A stretch of DNA of 64,000 bases from Sphingomonas sp. JC676 (GCF_014489075.1 NZ_JACTGR010000001.1:930001-994000), one strand, 5' to 3'. Numbered from the stretch's first letter, positions 44,062 to 53,667 are shown. Notes: a model not told the origin generated them from the letters alone. Program-made: numbers and translations.

Positions 44062-46005
44062 ATGGCAACCGCCGCCCATCAGCTGACGCCCGAAGAGGCT
44101 TCGGCGAACCCGGCACCAGAAACGATCGTCGTCCGCTTCGCTGGAGATTCCGGCGACGGCATGCAGCTCACTGGCGGGCAGTTCACGCTCTCCACCGCGC
44201 TCGCCGGCAACGATCTCGCGACCTTCCCCGATTTCCCCGCCGAGATCCGCGCGCCGCAGGGCACGCTGTTCGGCGTCTCGGCCTTCCAGATCAATTTCGG
44301 CTCGACCGAGATCGATACCGCGGGCGACCAGCCCGACGTGCTGATCGCGATGAACCCGGCCGCGCTCAAGACCAATGTCGAGGCGTTGAAGCCCGGCGGC
44401 CTGATCATCGCCGACGAGGGCGAGTTCGGCCAGCGCAACCTCGACAAGGCCAAATACGCCGCGAACCCGCTCGAGGACGACAGCCTTGGCAAGTGGCAGC
44501 TGCTCAAGCTCAACATCTCGCAGCTCACCCTCGATGCCGTGAAGCCCTTCGGGCTTGGCAACAAGGAGGCTTTGCGCTGCAAGAATATGTGGACGCTGGG
44601 TCTCGCGCTCTGGATGTTCGATCGCGACCGCGCGCCGCTGGTCGAATGGCTCAGGACCAAGTTCGCCAAAGCGCCCGAGCTGGCCGAGGCCAATATCGCC
44701 GCACTGAACGCCGGCCATGCTTATGGCGAGACCGCCGAGCTCGGTGCGATGGGCATCTCGCAGCGCCATGTCGCGGCAGCGCCGTCCGAACCGGGCCTGT
44801 ACCGCACCGTCACCGGCGCCGAGTCGATCTCGCTCGGCCTGGTCGCCGGCGCGCAGCTGGCGAGCCTGCCGATGTTCTTCGGCGGCTATCCGATCACGCC
44901 CGCCTCAGCGATCCTCCACGCACTGGCACGCTACAAGGAATATGGTGTCACCACCTTCCAGGCCGAGGACGAGATCGCCGCGATCGCCTCCGCACTGGGC
45001 GCTTCCTATGCCGGCCAGCTCGGTGTGACATCCTCCTCCGGCCCCGGCATCGCGCTCAAGGGCGAGGCAATGGGCCTCGCGATCATGACCGAGCTGCCGC
45101 TGATCATCGTCAACAGCCAGCGCGGCGGTCCCTCGACCGGACTTCCCACCAAGACCGAGCAATCGGATCTGTATCAGGCCGTCTATGGCCGCAACGGCGA
45201 CTCGCCGATGCCGGTGATCGCCGCGCGCTCGGCCGCCGACTGCTTCGACGTTGCGATCGAGGCGGTGCGCATCGCCACGCAATACATGACCCCGGTCATG
45301 CTGCTGACCGACGGCTATATCGCCAATGCCGCCGAACCCTGGAAGGTGCCCGACATGAGCACCTACAAGCCCTTCCCGGTGGAATTCCACACCGAGCTTC
45401 CGGCCGAGGGCGAGAAGTTCCAGCCTTATGCCCGCGACGCGAAGCTCAAGCGCCCCTGGGTCAAGCCCGGCACGCCAGGCCTGCTCCACCGCATCGGCGG
45501 CATCGAGAAGGCGTTAGGCAGCGGCAACATCGATTATTCGCCCGCCAACCACCAGGCGATGACCGACATCCGCCGCGACAAGGTTGCGAACATCGACATC
45601 CCCGATCAGAAGGTCGAAATGGGCCAGGAGGGCGGCAAGCTCGTCGTGGTGGGTTGGGGATCGACCTTCGGCCCGATCCACCAGGCCGTCCGTCGCGCCC
45701 GCAACAAGGGCCTCGACGTCAGCCATGTCCATATCCGCCACATCTGGCCGATGCCGAAGAATTTGGGGCCGTTGCTCAAGAGTTACGAGCATGTCCTCGT
45801 ACCAGAAATGAACACCGGCCAGCTCAAGACCGTGCTGCGCGACCAGTTCCTGGTCAACGCGGTGCCGCTCAACAAGGTGTCGGGCCAGCCCTTCGCCATC
45901 GCCGAGATCGAGGCCGCGATCACCCGCCACCTCGCCGGCGCGGGCGCCGAGGAAATCGGCCCCGACAATACGCAATTGCCCAGCCCGGAGGCTGTGAATC
46001 CATGA
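44062..46005 (+). CDS. korA: 2-oxoglutarate:ferredoxin oxidoreductase, fused gamma-alpha subunit
   Basis: The 647-residue subunit has an N-terminal gamma-type domain (VRFAGDSGDGMQLTGGQFTL, PDFPAEIRAPQGTLFGVSAF) and a C-terminal alpha-type domain (FFGGYPITPASAILHALARY, EDEIAAIASALGASYAGQLG, VNSQRGGPSTGLPTKTEQSD). With KorB it oxidatively decarboxylates 2-oxoglutarate to succinyl-CoA, passing electrons to ferredoxin, using TPP; a related 2-oxoacid is possible. Start at 44062 is supported by AGGAA. Its stop overlaps korB by 4 bp. Confidence 0.93.
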   Translation: MATAAHQLTPEEASANPAPETIVVRFAGDSGDGMQLTGGQFTLSTALAGNDLATFPDFPAEIRAPQGTLFGVSAFQINFGSTEIDTAGDQPDVLIAMNPAALKTNVEALKPGGLIIADEGEFGQRNLDKAKYAANPLEDDSLGKWQLLKLNISQLTLDAVKPFGLGNKEALRCKNMWTLGLALWMFDRDRAPLVEWLRTKFAKAPELAEANIAALNAGHAYGETAELGAMGISQRHVAAAPSEPGLYRTVTGAESISLGLVAGAQLASLPMFFGGYPITPASAILHALARYKEYGVTTFQAEDEIAAIASALGASYAGQLGVTSSSGPGIALKGEAMGLAIMTELPLIIVNSQRGGPSTGLPTKTEQSDLYQAVYGRNGDSPMPVIAARSAADCFDVAIEAVRIATQYMTPVMLLTDGYIANAAEPWKVPDMSTYKPFPVEFHTELPAEGEKFQPYARDAKLKRPWVKPGTPGLLHRIGGIEKALGSGNIDYSPANHQAMTDIRRDKVANIDIPDQKVEMGQEGGKLVVVGWGSTFGPIHQAVRRARNKGLDVSHVHIRHIWPMPKNLGPLLKSYEHVLVPEMNTGQLKTVLRDQFLVNAVPLNKVSGQPFAIAEIEAAITRHLAGAGAEEIGPDNTQLPSPEAVNP

Positions 46006-47036
46006 ACGAACTGACGACTATCCGCCCCAGCACCCCCAAGGACTGGGAAACCGACCAGGAGGTCCGCTGGTGCCCAGGCTGCGGCGACTATGCGATCCTC
46101 AAGGCGGTGCAGCGCACCATGCCGGAGATCGGCGGCACGCCCGAGAATACCGTGTTCGTCAGCGGCATCGGCTGCTCGTCGCGCTTCCCCTATTACATGG
46201 AGACCTATGGTTTCCACACCATCCACGGCCGTGCGCCGGCGGTGGCGACGGGGGTCAAGCTCGCCAATCCCGATCTCGACGTGTGGATCATCACCGGTGA
46301 CGGGGACGCGCTGTCGATCGGCGGCAACCACACGATGCATCTGCTGCGGCGGAATCTGAACTGCCAGGTGCTGTTGTTCAACAACGAGATTTACGGCCTC
46401 ACCAAGGGGCAATATTCGCCGACCAGCCGCGAGGGCACGCGTTCGCCCTCCACGCCGTTCGGTTCGGTCGATCATCCGGCCAAGCCCTGCGCCTTCGCGC
46501 TCGGATCGGGCGGGCGTTTCGTCGCGCGCGGGATCGACGTCCACAAGCGCCTTCCCGAAGTCCTCAAGGCCGCCCACGCGCACCAGGGTGCCGCCTTCAT
46601 CGAGATCTTCCAGAACTGCATCGTCTATAATGACGACGTCTTCGAGCCCTTCACCGCCAAGCCCAATGCGGTCGCCAACCAGCTGTGGTGCGAGCATGGC
46701 AAGCCTTTGCTCTTCGCCGGTGGCACCAAGGGCCTGTCGCTGGATATCGAGCGGCTGACCCTCAAGGTAGTTGATGTCGTCGACGGCGACTGGGAAGCCG
46801 CGAACGTGATCGTCCACAACGTCACCAATCGCGCGGTCGCGCACATGCTGGTCGAGATGCCGTTCGGGCCATTCCCGATGGCGCTAGGCGTGCTCTACGA
46901 TGATCCCGCGCCGACCTTCGAAAGCGCTGTCGTCGCGCAGAACAAGGCCGCGAGCGAGGGCAAGATCCCCGATCTCCAGAAGCTGGTCGCCAAGGGCCAG
47001 ACCTGGATGGTCGAAAAGGAACCGCACGCGATCTGA
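46002..47036 (+). CDS. korB: 2-oxoglutarate:ferredoxin oxidoreductase, beta subunit
   Basis: The 344-residue subunit carries the [4Fe-4S] and TPP sites. VRWCPGCGDYAILKAV gives Cys24 and Cys27, VSGIGCSSRFPYYM a third Cys (58), and EIFQNCIVYND a fourth. IITGDGDALSIGGNHTMHLL is the TPP/Mg motif, and FNNEIYGLTKGQYSPTS lies near the thiazolium. ATGA overlaps korA. Its TGA overlaps the ATG of the next gene. Confidence 0.95.
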   Translation: MNELTTIRPSTPKDWETDQEVRWCPGCGDYAILKAVQRTMPEIGGTPENTVFVSGIGCSSRFPYYMETYGFHTIHGRAPAVATGVKLANPDLDVWIITGDGDALSIGGNHTMHLLRRNLNCQVLLFNNEIYGLTKGQYSPTSREGTRSPSTPFGSVDHPAKPCAFALGSGGRFVARGIDVHKRLPEVLKAAHAHQGAAFIEIFQNCIVYNDDVFEPFTAKPNAVANQLWCEHGKPLLFAGGTKGLSLDIERLTLKVVDVVDGDWEAANVIVHNVTNRAVAHMLVEMPFGPFPMALGVLYDDPAPTFESAVVAQNKAASEGKIPDLQKLVAKGQTWMVEKEPHAI

Positions 47037-47509
47037 TGCAGCGCGTAGCTGCCCTGCTCGCACTCGCAATGCCGGTTGGCGCGCCGGCGCAGGAAGCAGC
47101 GCCGCGCGATTTCTCGCTTGTCATCGCCCGGGTCACCGGCGTGGGCGGCATCGTGCCACTGCAGTTCGACCAGGGTTGCGACCCTGAAGGGTGCCCCCGA
47201 CCGATCGGATCGTTCGATCGGACGGAGACGCTGTTCGGCAAGCCCATGCCTGCCGAGTTCATGGCTACGGCGGACATGCCACTGACGGACTTCTGGCGCC
47301 CGCGACCGCCCGGCCGCCCTGCGATCCTCGTGGTCGAGCGCCTTCCATACGGGCGCTATGAGGTGGTGACCTTCGCCTTCGCGGACACGGTCGCGTGTCT
47401 TGATCGCAGCAATTTCGAAACGCTCGACTGGCATCCGGCGGGCCAGGGAATATTGCAGCGGGAGGAAGCGCTCTGCGCCGATGTCCGGCATCTCGCTCGC
47501 GCGCCGTGA
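47036..47509 (+). CDS. Exported protein of unknown function (157 aa)
   Basis: The ATG shares its A with the korB stop TGA, so it is translationally coupled. The N-terminus LLALAMPVGAPAQ is a probable signal peptide. The mature part has four cysteines, two in the QGCDPEGCPRP motif and others at VACLDRS and EALCADV, suggesting two disulphides in the periplasm. No family recognised. Coupling to a cytoplasmic oxidoreductase may be coincidental. Confidence 0.65.
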   Translation: MQRVAALLALAMPVGAPAQEAAPRDFSLVIARVTGVGGIVPLQFDQGCDPEGCPRPIGSFDRTETLFGKPMPAEFMATADMPLTDFWRPRPPGRPAILVVERLPYGRYEVVTFAFADTVACLDRSNFETLDWHPAGQGILQREEALCADVRHLARAP

Positions 47510-47575
47510 CCGCCTCGCTCGGTCGAAGCGAGTTAGGGCTTGCCCGGCCAATCCGGGCGTGCATGTAGCGGCCCG

Positions 47576-48808
47576 ATGAACGCACCGGCGCAGGATCGAA
47601 CCCAGAGGGAAGGGCGCTCCGGCGGTCTTCTCGCGCTCTTCGCACCCTTCTTCCACCGGCAGCTCGATCGCATGGACGGGGCGATCGATGCCGGCAGTCT
47701 CGAAGTCATGACGCCGGATGGTCGCGGGCGCCTGCTCGGCGAGCGCGGGCCGGGTCCGGCTGCCGTCGTCGATCTTCGCAGCTGGCGCGCGCTGGTCCGC
47801 CTCGCGACTGGTGGCTCCAGCGGCTGGTATGAAGCCTGGCAGAAAGGCGAATGGGCCAGCCCCGATCCGGTCCAGCTTTTCGCGCTGTTCAGCCTCAACC
47901 GCGCCAGCCTGGCCGATCAGGCCCGCGCGACCGGCTTCTCGCTATGGGCGCGGCGCTTCTGGCACTGGCTGCGGCGGAACCATCGCGGCGGAGCGCGGCG
48001 AAACATCGCATTCCATTATGACTTGGGGAACGACTTCTACCTTCCCTGGCTCGATGCGGGGATGACCTATTCGAGCGCGCTCTTCACCTCTCCCGCGGAA
48101 TCGCTGGAAGCGGGGCAGGCAGCGAAGTTGGAGGCCATGCTCGCCCGCACGGCAACTGCGCCGGGCGAAACAATTCTGGAAATCGGCAGCGGTTGGGGCT
48201 CCTTCGCCGAACTGGCGCTGCGCCAGGGCCGCCGCCTCCACGGCATCACGCTCTCGACCGAGCAGAAAGCCTATGCCGAGGCGCGCACCGCCGGCTTCGA
48301 AGGCGCGCGCTTCTCGCTCACCGACTATCGGGACGTCACCGACAGCTATGACGCGGTCGTCAGCATCGAGATGGCTGAGGCGGTGGGGCAGGAATATTGG
48401 CAGGCCTATGCCGCCGCGATCGCCCGCGCGCTCAAGCCCGGCGGCCGGGCGGCGCTGCAGATCATCACCTTCGACGACGCGATGTTCCTTGGCTATGCCG
48501 CCAATGTCGACTTCATCCAGACCTATATCTTCCCCGGTGGGTTACTGCTCTCCGAGAGCCGATTCCGTGCAATCACCGCCGCGCAGGGCCTCGAATGGCG
48601 AGACCAGGTCAATTTCGGGCCGGACTATGCCGAGACGCTCAAGCGCTGGCGCGAGAATTTCGATGCCGCCGCCAAGGCCAGGGCGCTACCCGCGCAATTC
48701 GACGCGCGATTCATCGATTTGTGGCGCTACTATCTCATGTATTGTGAGGGCGGCTTCCGCGGCGGGGGCATAGACGTCATTCAAATGACGCTGATCAAGG
48801 AGGGATGA
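47576..48808 (+). CDS. Cyclopropane-fatty-acyl-phospholipid synthase family methyltransferase
   Basis: The 410-residue protein has an N-terminal lipid-binding region and a C-terminal SAM domain with NIAFHYDLGNDFYLPWLDAG, TILEIGSGWGSFAELALRQG, ITLSTEQKAYAEAR and VSIEMAEAVGQEYWQAYAAA. Family enzymes add a methylene bridge to unsaturated phospholipid acyl chains. It could instead methylate another lipid. No clear ribosome site precedes the chosen ATG. It overlaps the serine-hydrolase start by 1 base. Confidence 0.9.
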   Translation: MNAPAQDRTQREGRSGGLLALFAPFFHRQLDRMDGAIDAGSLEVMTPDGRGRLLGERGPGPAAVVDLRSWRALVRLATGGSSGWYEAWQKGEWASPDPVQLFALFSLNRASLADQARATGFSLWARRFWHWLRRNHRGGARRNIAFHYDLGNDFYLPWLDAGMTYSSALFTSPAESLEAGQAAKLEAMLARTATAPGETILEIGSGWGSFAELALRQGRRLHGITLSTEQKAYAEARTAGFEGARFSLTDYRDVTDSYDAVVSIEMAEAVGQEYWQAYAAAIARALKPGGRAALQIITFDDAMFLGYAANVDFIQTYIFPGGLLLSESRFRAITAAQGLEWRDQVNFGPDYAETLKRWRENFDAAAKARALPAQFDARFIDLWRYYLMYCEGGFRGGGIDVIQMTLIKEG

Positions 48809-49983
48809 TGGGCAGGACATGGCTGGCGGCGCTCGCGCTGCTGACGAGCGGGCCGGCAATGGCGCAGGCGGTCGATTCCCCTGACGTGCCGATCAATCCC
48901 CAGGACAATGCGGGGCTCCGGAAAGTCGGCGCCGAGATACTGTTCTGGAGCCAGGCCCAGCGCGACGCCAATTTCCCGCATATGGAGAAGATCTTCCCCG
49001 GCCATATCGTCAAGGCGGGCGGCAAGGTCCATCCGCTACCCGCGGGAAAGCCGCTGGCGATTGCCGAGGGCGAGATCGAAGCGTTCCTCGACACCCAGAA
49101 TGTCGCCGGCCTGATCGTGCTCAAGGACGGCAAGGTGGTGCTGGAGCGCTATGCCCGCGGCTATGGCCCCGAAGGCCGCTGGACCAGCTTCTCGGTCGCC
49201 AAGTCGTTCACCTCGACGTTGGTCGGCGCCGCGATCAGGGACGGCTATATCAAGTCGGTCCAGGAGCCGGTCACCAAGTATATCCCGGAGCTTGCCGGCA
49301 GCGGCTATGACGGCGTCACCATCCAGCAGCTCCTGACCATGACCTCAGGCGTCAAGTGGAACGAGGATTATACCGATGTGAAGTCGGACGTGGCGCGCAT
49401 GTTCCTCGAGCCCGTGCCCGCGGGCGAGGACCCCACCGTCCACTATATGAAGAACCTCCCGCGCGAGACCTCGCCGGGCAGCAAATGGGTCTACAAGACC
49501 GGCGAGACCAATCTGATCGGCGTGCTGGTGATGCGTGCCACCGGCAAGCCGCTCGCGACCTATCTCAGCGACAAGGTCTGGAAGCCCTATGGCATGGAGC
49601 AGGATGCCTTCTGGATGGTCGATCCCGCGGGCCACGAGGTCAGCGGCTGCTGCCTCTCGGTGAGCCTGCGCGACTATGCCCGGATGGCGCAGTTCGTGCT
49701 CGAAGGCGGCAAGGGCGCGGTGCCCGCCGGCTGGTTCGCCGAATCGACCAAAACGCATGCCGATATCGGCGTGCCGGGCCGCGGCTATGGCTATCAATGG
49801 TGGACCTATCCCAAGGGCCGCTTCGGCGCGCAGGGCATTTTCGGCCAGACGATCCGCATCGATCCCAGGACCCGGACGGTGATCGTCGTCTCCGCCGCCG
49901 CGGCCAAGGCCACCGACGACGCCTATGGAATCGCGCGCACCGCTTTCCTCGACAAGCTGTTCGAGACGGCGACCACCAAATAG
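48808..49983 (+). CDS. Exported serine hydrolase, beta-lactamase/NylB family
   Basis: The 391-residue protein has a signal peptide (WLAALALLTSGPAMAQ). The SxxK motif is WTSFSVAKSFTSTLV (Ser129, Lys132), and SKWVYKTGETNLIGVLVM matches the conserved Tyr region of class C-like esterases and 6-aminohexanoate-oligomer hydrolases. Substrate unknown; it may act on peptides, esters or amides in the periplasm. AAGGAGGG precedes two adjacent ATGs; 48808 has the better spacing. A palindromic repeat follows. Confidence 0.9.
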   Translation: MGRTWLAALALLTSGPAMAQAVDSPDVPINPQDNAGLRKVGAEILFWSQAQRDANFPHMEKIFPGHIVKAGGKVHPLPAGKPLAIAEGEIEAFLDTQNVAGLIVLKDGKVVLERYARGYGPEGRWTSFSVAKSFTSTLVGAAIRDGYIKSVQEPVTKYIPELAGSGYDGVTIQQLLTMTSGVKWNEDYTDVKSDVARMFLEPVPAGEDPTVHYMKNLPRETSPGSKWVYKTGETNLIGVLVMRATGKPLATYLSDKVWKPYGMEQDAFWMVDPAGHEVSGCCLSVSLRDYARMAQFVLEGGKGAVPAGWFAESTKTHADIGVPGRGYGYQWWTYPKGRFGAQGIFGQTIRIDPRTRTVIVVSAAAAKATDDAYGIARTAFLDKLFETATTK

Positions 49984-49988
49984 TCACC

Positions 49989-50069
49989 GTCACCCCGGCG
50001 AAAGCCGGGGCCCAGGGTTTCTCTGCTGTGTCGCGCGTGGCTCTGGATCCCGGCTTTCGCCGGTATGAC
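49989..50069. repeat. Palindromic intergenic repeat, copy 4
   Basis: Arms as in copy 1 with a single change (CGGTATGAC). It lies between convergent genes, 6 bases after the serine-hydrolase stop and 12 before the SDR stop. Confidence 0.88.
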
Positions 50070-50080
50070 GGTAAGGCGAG

Positions 50081-50791
50081 CTATTCGACCCGCTCGTAAT
50101 GCCCGGTCTCGAAGCCCGAGGCCATCAACGCCGCGATCCGCTCCGCCACCGCTTCCGGCGCCTTCAGCGTCTGCGGATCCTCGCCCGGAAAGGCGCGTGC
50201 GCGCATCTTGGTCCGCGTCGGGCCCGGATCGAGGATCGCGGCGCGAACGCCGCTCAGATGGCGCACTTCCTCGCCATAGCTCAGGACGAGGTTCTCGAAC
50301 GCCGCCTTGGACGAACCGTACACCGCCCAATAGGCGCGCGGCGTCCGCCCCACGCTGGAGGTGACGCCGATCACGCGCGCGTGCTTGGCTTTGCGCAGCA
50401 TCGGGTCGAACGCCGCTAGGATCGCCGCCTGGGCGGTGACGTTGAGCGTCAGCACCTTGGCGAATTCCTTGAAGTCGATCGCCGCGACGGCGCTCAGTGT
50501 GCCGAGCGATGCGGCGTTGAGCACCAGCATGTCCAGCGCCTGCCAGCGCTCGCCGATCGCCGTGGCGAGCCGCGCGATGCTTTCGTTCTCGGTCAGATCC
50601 ATCGGGGCGATCGTGGCGGAGCCGCCCGCCGCGTAGATCGCTTCCTCGACCTCCTCCAGGCCCCCCGCGGTGCGTGCAGTGAGGATAACATGCGCGCCGC
50701 CCGCGCCCAGCGCGAGCGCGGTGGCCGCGCCGATGCCGCGGCTGGCGCCGGTGACGAGCGCGATTTGGTCGGCGAAGGGCTTGTCGGTCAT
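50081..50791 (-). CDS. Short-chain dehydrogenase/reductase
   Basis: A 236-residue SDR with the cofactor loop ALVTGASRGIGAATALALG, MDLTENES, VLNAASLGTLS (NAG-like) and the catalytic YGSSKAAFENLVLSY. Classical NAD(P)-dependent SDRs reduce carbonyls or oxidise alcohols; the substrate cannot be told. CGGAG before the ATG fixes the start. It lies 20 bp after purF on the same strand and may be read from its transcript. Confidence 0.92.
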   Translation of the reverse strand: MTDKPFADQIALVTGASRGIGAATALALGAGGAHVILTARTAGGLEEVEEAIYAAGGSATIAPMDLTENESIARLATAIGERWQALDMLVLNAASLGTLSAVAAIDFKEFAKVLTLNVTAQAAILAAFDPMLRKAKHARVIGVTSSVGRTPRAYWAVYGSSKAAFENLVLSYGEEVRHLSGVRAAILDPGPTRTKMRARAFPGEDPQTLKAPEAVAERIAALMASGFETGHYERVE

Positions 50792-50811
50792 TCGAACTCC
50801 GGGAAATCAGG

Positions 50812-52269
50812 TCAGCCGACCCGTTCCTCCAGAAGTGCGAACTGGTCAACCGGTGCGAGTTCGTCCTGATCGGTCAGCGTGGTCGGATAGTCGCCGGTGA
50901 AGCAGGCATCGCAATATTTCGGGTGGATATCGGCGCGATGCGCTTCGCCCAACGCCTTGTAGAGCCCGTCGATCGAGATGAAGGCCAGGCTGTTGGCATG
51001 GATGAAGTCGGTCATCCCGCCCACGTCGAGCTGGGCGGCGAGCAATTTGGCGCGTTCGGGCGTGTCGACGCCGTAGAAGCATGAGTGCCGCGTCGGCGGC
51101 GAGGCGATGCGCATATGCACCTCGGCCGCGCCCGCCTCGTGCATCATCTGCACGATCTTGAGGCTGGTCGTGCCGCGCACGATCGAATCGTCGACCAGCA
51201 CCACGCGCTTGCCCTTGATCAGCTCGCGATTGGCGTTGTGCTTCAGCTTGACGCCGAGATGGCGAACCTTGTCGCCCGGCTGGATGAAGGTGCGCCCAAC
51301 ATAATGCGAGCGGATGATGCCGAGCTCGAACGGGATGCCGCTCTGCTGGGCATAGCCGATCGCGGCGGGAACGCCCGAATCGGGAACCGGGACAATGAGG
51401 TCGGCGTCGACCGGCGATTCGATCGCCAGTTGCGCGCCGATCGCCTTGCGCACCGAATAGACCGAGCGATCCTCGTTAATCGAATCGGGGCGTGAGAAAT
51501 AGACATATTCGAAGATGCACGGCCGCGGCGCCACCGGCGCAAACGGCTTGTGCGAGGTGATTTCGGTGCCCTTGACGATCACCAGCTCGCCCGGCTCGAC
51601 ATCCCGGACATATTCGGCACCGACCACGTCGAGGGCGACGGTCTCCGACGCGAAGATCACCGAATCATCGAGCTTGCCCATCACCAGCGGGCGGATGCCC
51701 AGCGGATCGCGGCAGGCGATCATGCCCTCGGGGGTCATCACGATCAGCGAATAGGCGCCCTCGACCCGCTTGAGCGCGTCGATGAACCGATCCATCAAGG
51801 TGCGGTATTGCGAGGTCGCGACGAGGTGGATGATCACCTCGGTATCCGAGGTCGACTGGAAGATCGCGCCGCGGCGGACCAGATCGCGCCTGAGGCGCAT
51901 CGCGTTCGAGATATTGCCGTTATGCGCCACCGCGAAGCCGCCGCTCGCCAGCTCGGCATAGAGCGGCTGGACGTTGCGAATCGCTGTCTCGCCGGTGGTC
52001 GAATAGCGGACATGGCCGGCGGCGGTGTTGCCGACCAGCGAGCGAATCACTTCGTCGCGGTCGAAATTACCGGCGACATGGCCCATCGCGCGGTGCGTGT
52101 GGAACTGATGGCCGTCCCAGCTGGTGATGCCGGCGGCCTCTTGGCCGCGGTGTTGGAGTGCATGAAGTCCCAGCGCGACGAGCGCGGCTGCGCCCTCCGC
52201 TCCGGAAACGCCAAAGATGCCGCACTCTTCGCGCAGCTTGTCATCGTCAAACGGGTGCGTGGTAAGCAT
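50812..52269 (-). CDS. purF: Amidophosphoribosyltransferase
   Basis: The 485-residue enzyme makes 5-phosphoribosylamine from PRPP and glutamine, the first step of purine synthesis. The N-terminal Ntn-hydrolase Cys is Cys16 (LREECGIFGVSG), after a 15-residue propeptide. ALQHRGQEAAGI, the PRPP loop RVVLVDDSIVRGTTSLKIVQ and Fe-S-type cysteines (PCIFEYVYF, RHSCFYGVD, KYCDACFTGDYP) place it with the Bacillus-type Fe-S enzymes. GAGGG lies 6 bases before the ATG. Confidence 0.97.
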   Translation of the reverse strand: MLTTHPFDDDKLREECGIFGVSGAEGAAALVALGLHALQHRGQEAAGITSWDGHQFHTHRAMGHVAGNFDRDEVIRSLVGNTAAGHVRYSTTGETAIRNVQPLYAELASGGFAVAHNGNISNAMRLRRDLVRRGAIFQSTSDTEVIIHLVATSQYRTLMDRFIDALKRVEGAYSLIVMTPEGMIACRDPLGIRPLVMGKLDDSVIFASETVALDVVGAEYVRDVEPGELVIVKGTEITSHKPFAPVAPRPCIFEYVYFSRPDSINEDRSVYSVRKAIGAQLAIESPVDADLIVPVPDSGVPAAIGYAQQSGIPFELGIIRSHYVGRTFIQPGDKVRHLGVKLKHNANRELIKGKRVVLVDDSIVRGTTSLKIVQMMHEAGAAEVHMRIASPPTRHSCFYGVDTPERAKLLAAQLDVGGMTDFIHANSLAFISIDGLYKALGEAHRADIHPKYCDACFTGDYPTTLTDQDELAPVDQFALLEERVG

Positions 52270-52396
52270 CGGCCCTCAAGGGGTTCGGTGTCGTCGAGGC
52301 CATATAGGGGCTCCATCGCCATTTGTCGCCGGTTCGTCACAAAGAAATGAACCCGGGCGCTTTTTGATGGTTTTTCAGGCGGAAAGGAGACGCTCC

Positions 52397-52647
52397 ATGC
52401 CCGGACACGACCATGGCCCCAGATCAAGGACGACAAGCTCTACGAGGATCTGCGCAGGGAGGGGAATTCGAAGGAGAAGTCCGCCCGAATCGCCAATGCC
52501 AAGGCGGCGGGCACGCTCGACCATCCCGGCGGCAAGCTTGAGAGCCGCTCGAAGGACGAACTCCAGGACGAAGCCAAGGAGATCGGCATCGAAGGCCGCT
52601 CGAAGATGGACAAGGACGAGCTGATCGACGCGATTCGCGACCATTGA
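52397..52647 (+). pseudogene. Frameshifted Rho-N/DUF7218-like small gene
   Basis: AAGGAG lies 7 bases before the ATG, and the frame starts MPGHDHGP. After CCCC at 52417-52420 this frame becomes nonsense, while the frame one base off reads IKDDKLYEDLRREGNSKEKS, ARIANAKAAG, SRSKDELQDEAKEIGIEGRS and [14 protein letters not shown] to a TGA at 52645. A single missing C would join the two into a normal protein of about 83 residues ending in a Rho termination-factor N-terminal-like SAP module. It is either a real frameshift or an assembly error in a C run. It is divergent from purF. Confidence 0.75.
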
Positions 52648-52684
52648 TCCTTCCTGCGCCACTCGATTCTTCTTCTTTTTCTTC

Positions 52685-52764
52685 GTCACCCCGGCGAAAG
52701 CCGGGGCCCAGGGTCACAAGCAGTGCCCTGCTTGGCTCTGGGCCCCGGCTTTCGCCGGGGTGAC
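52685..52764. repeat. Palindromic intergenic repeat, copy 5
   Basis: Arms GTCACCCCGGCGAAAGCCGG and GGCTTTCGCCGGGGTGAC give the most symmetrical copy. It lies between the broken Rho-N gene and hisI. Confidence 0.9.
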
Positions 52765-52795
52765 GAAAGTAGGAGGGTCGGCTAGACCCAATTGC

Positions 52796-53158
52796 GTGAC
52801 CGATGACCGCGAGACGGGCGCCACGCTCGACCCCAAATACGATGCCGCCGGCCTGATCACCGCCGTCGCCACCCATGCCGCCACCGGCGAAGTCCTGATG
52901 GTCGCGCACATGAACGCCGATGCGCTGGCTGCCACTCTCGGGAGCGGCGAGGCGACCTTCTGGTCGCGCAGCCGCAATCGGCTATGGAAGAAGGGCGAGA
53001 CCTCCGGCCATGTCCTTCGCGTCGTCGAGGCGCGGATCGATTGCGATCAGGATGCGGTGTGGCTGCGCGTTGAGCCGCAAGGGCCCGCCTGCCACACCGG
53101 CGAACCGAGTTGCTTCTATCGGCGCATCGAGGGCGGCAGACTGGTGCGCGAGGCGTGA
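52796..53158 (+). CDS. hisI: Phosphoribosyl-AMP cyclohydrolase
   Basis: A 120-residue enzyme of histidine synthesis that opens the adenine ring of phosphoribosyl-AMP. It has [38 protein letters not shown], the metal-site [12 protein letters not shown] and [14 protein letters not shown]. The N-terminus [20 protein letters not shown] fits a GTG start at 52796; a GTG inside the repeat at 52760 would add unrelated residues. Its stop overlaps the next start by 4 bp (GTGA). Confidence 0.94.
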   Translation: MTDDRETGATLDPKYDAAGLITAVATHAATGEVLMVAHMNADALAATLGSGEATFWSRSRNRLWKKGETSGHVLRVVEARIDCDQDAVWLRVEPQGPACHTGEPSCFYRRIEGGRLVREA

Positions 53159-53649
53159 GGGCGGCGCTGGCGCTGATCGTCCTGTTGGCGGGCTGCTCCG
53201 GCGGTCAGTCGCAGCAAAAGGCGGCCCAGCCCCAGGACCTTGAAACCGCAGCGGTCGAGCGCGGTCTCGTCCGCGACCCCAAGGATACCGAGATCGCCGG
53301 GCTTTACGCCCGCGACACCGATCGCGTCTGCATCGTCCCCGGGAAAGACGGATACCGGATCGGCGCCTATGTCGATTATGGCGAGCGCATCACCTGCAGC
53401 GGTGCGGGCAGCGTAACGCGGGTGGGGGAGGCGCTCCACATCCGGCTGGGCGACAAGGACGCCTGCAGCTTCGACGCCCGCTTCGACGGCGATCACATCA
53501 AATTCCCCGGCGCGCTTCCCGAAGGCTGTACGGGGTTCTGCGCGCGGCGGGCCTCCTATGCCGGGCTCGAAGTCTCGCGGCTGAGCGAGTCGACCGCCGA
53601 AGCCTCGGCGATGCGCGACGCCACCGGCCGGCGCCTTTGCGGCAATTAA
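53155..53649 (+). CDS. Lipoprotein of unknown function (164 aa)
   Basis: GTG start overlapping the hisI stop. The N-terminus [20 protein letters not shown] is a lipoprotein signal with lipobox LAGC. The mature part is Cys-containing ([31 protein letters not shown]) and mixed beta, suggesting a disulphide-bonded periplasmic or outer-membrane lipoprotein. No family recognised. Confidence 0.75.
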   Translation: MRAALALIVLLAGCSGGQSQQKAAQPQDLETAAVERGLVRDPKDTEIAGLYARDTDRVCIVPGKDGYRIGAYVDYGERITCSGAGSVTRVGEALHIRLGDKDACSFDARFDGDHIKFPGALPEGCTGFCARRASYAGLEVSRLSESTAEASAMRDATGRRLCGN

Positions 53650-53667
53650 GCCCGCTATCGCGTCATC

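Noticed and set aside
52760..53158. hisI starting at GTG 52760
   Set aside because: This start lies inside the palindromic repeat and adds residues not typical of HisI; GTG 52796 gives the normal N-terminus.
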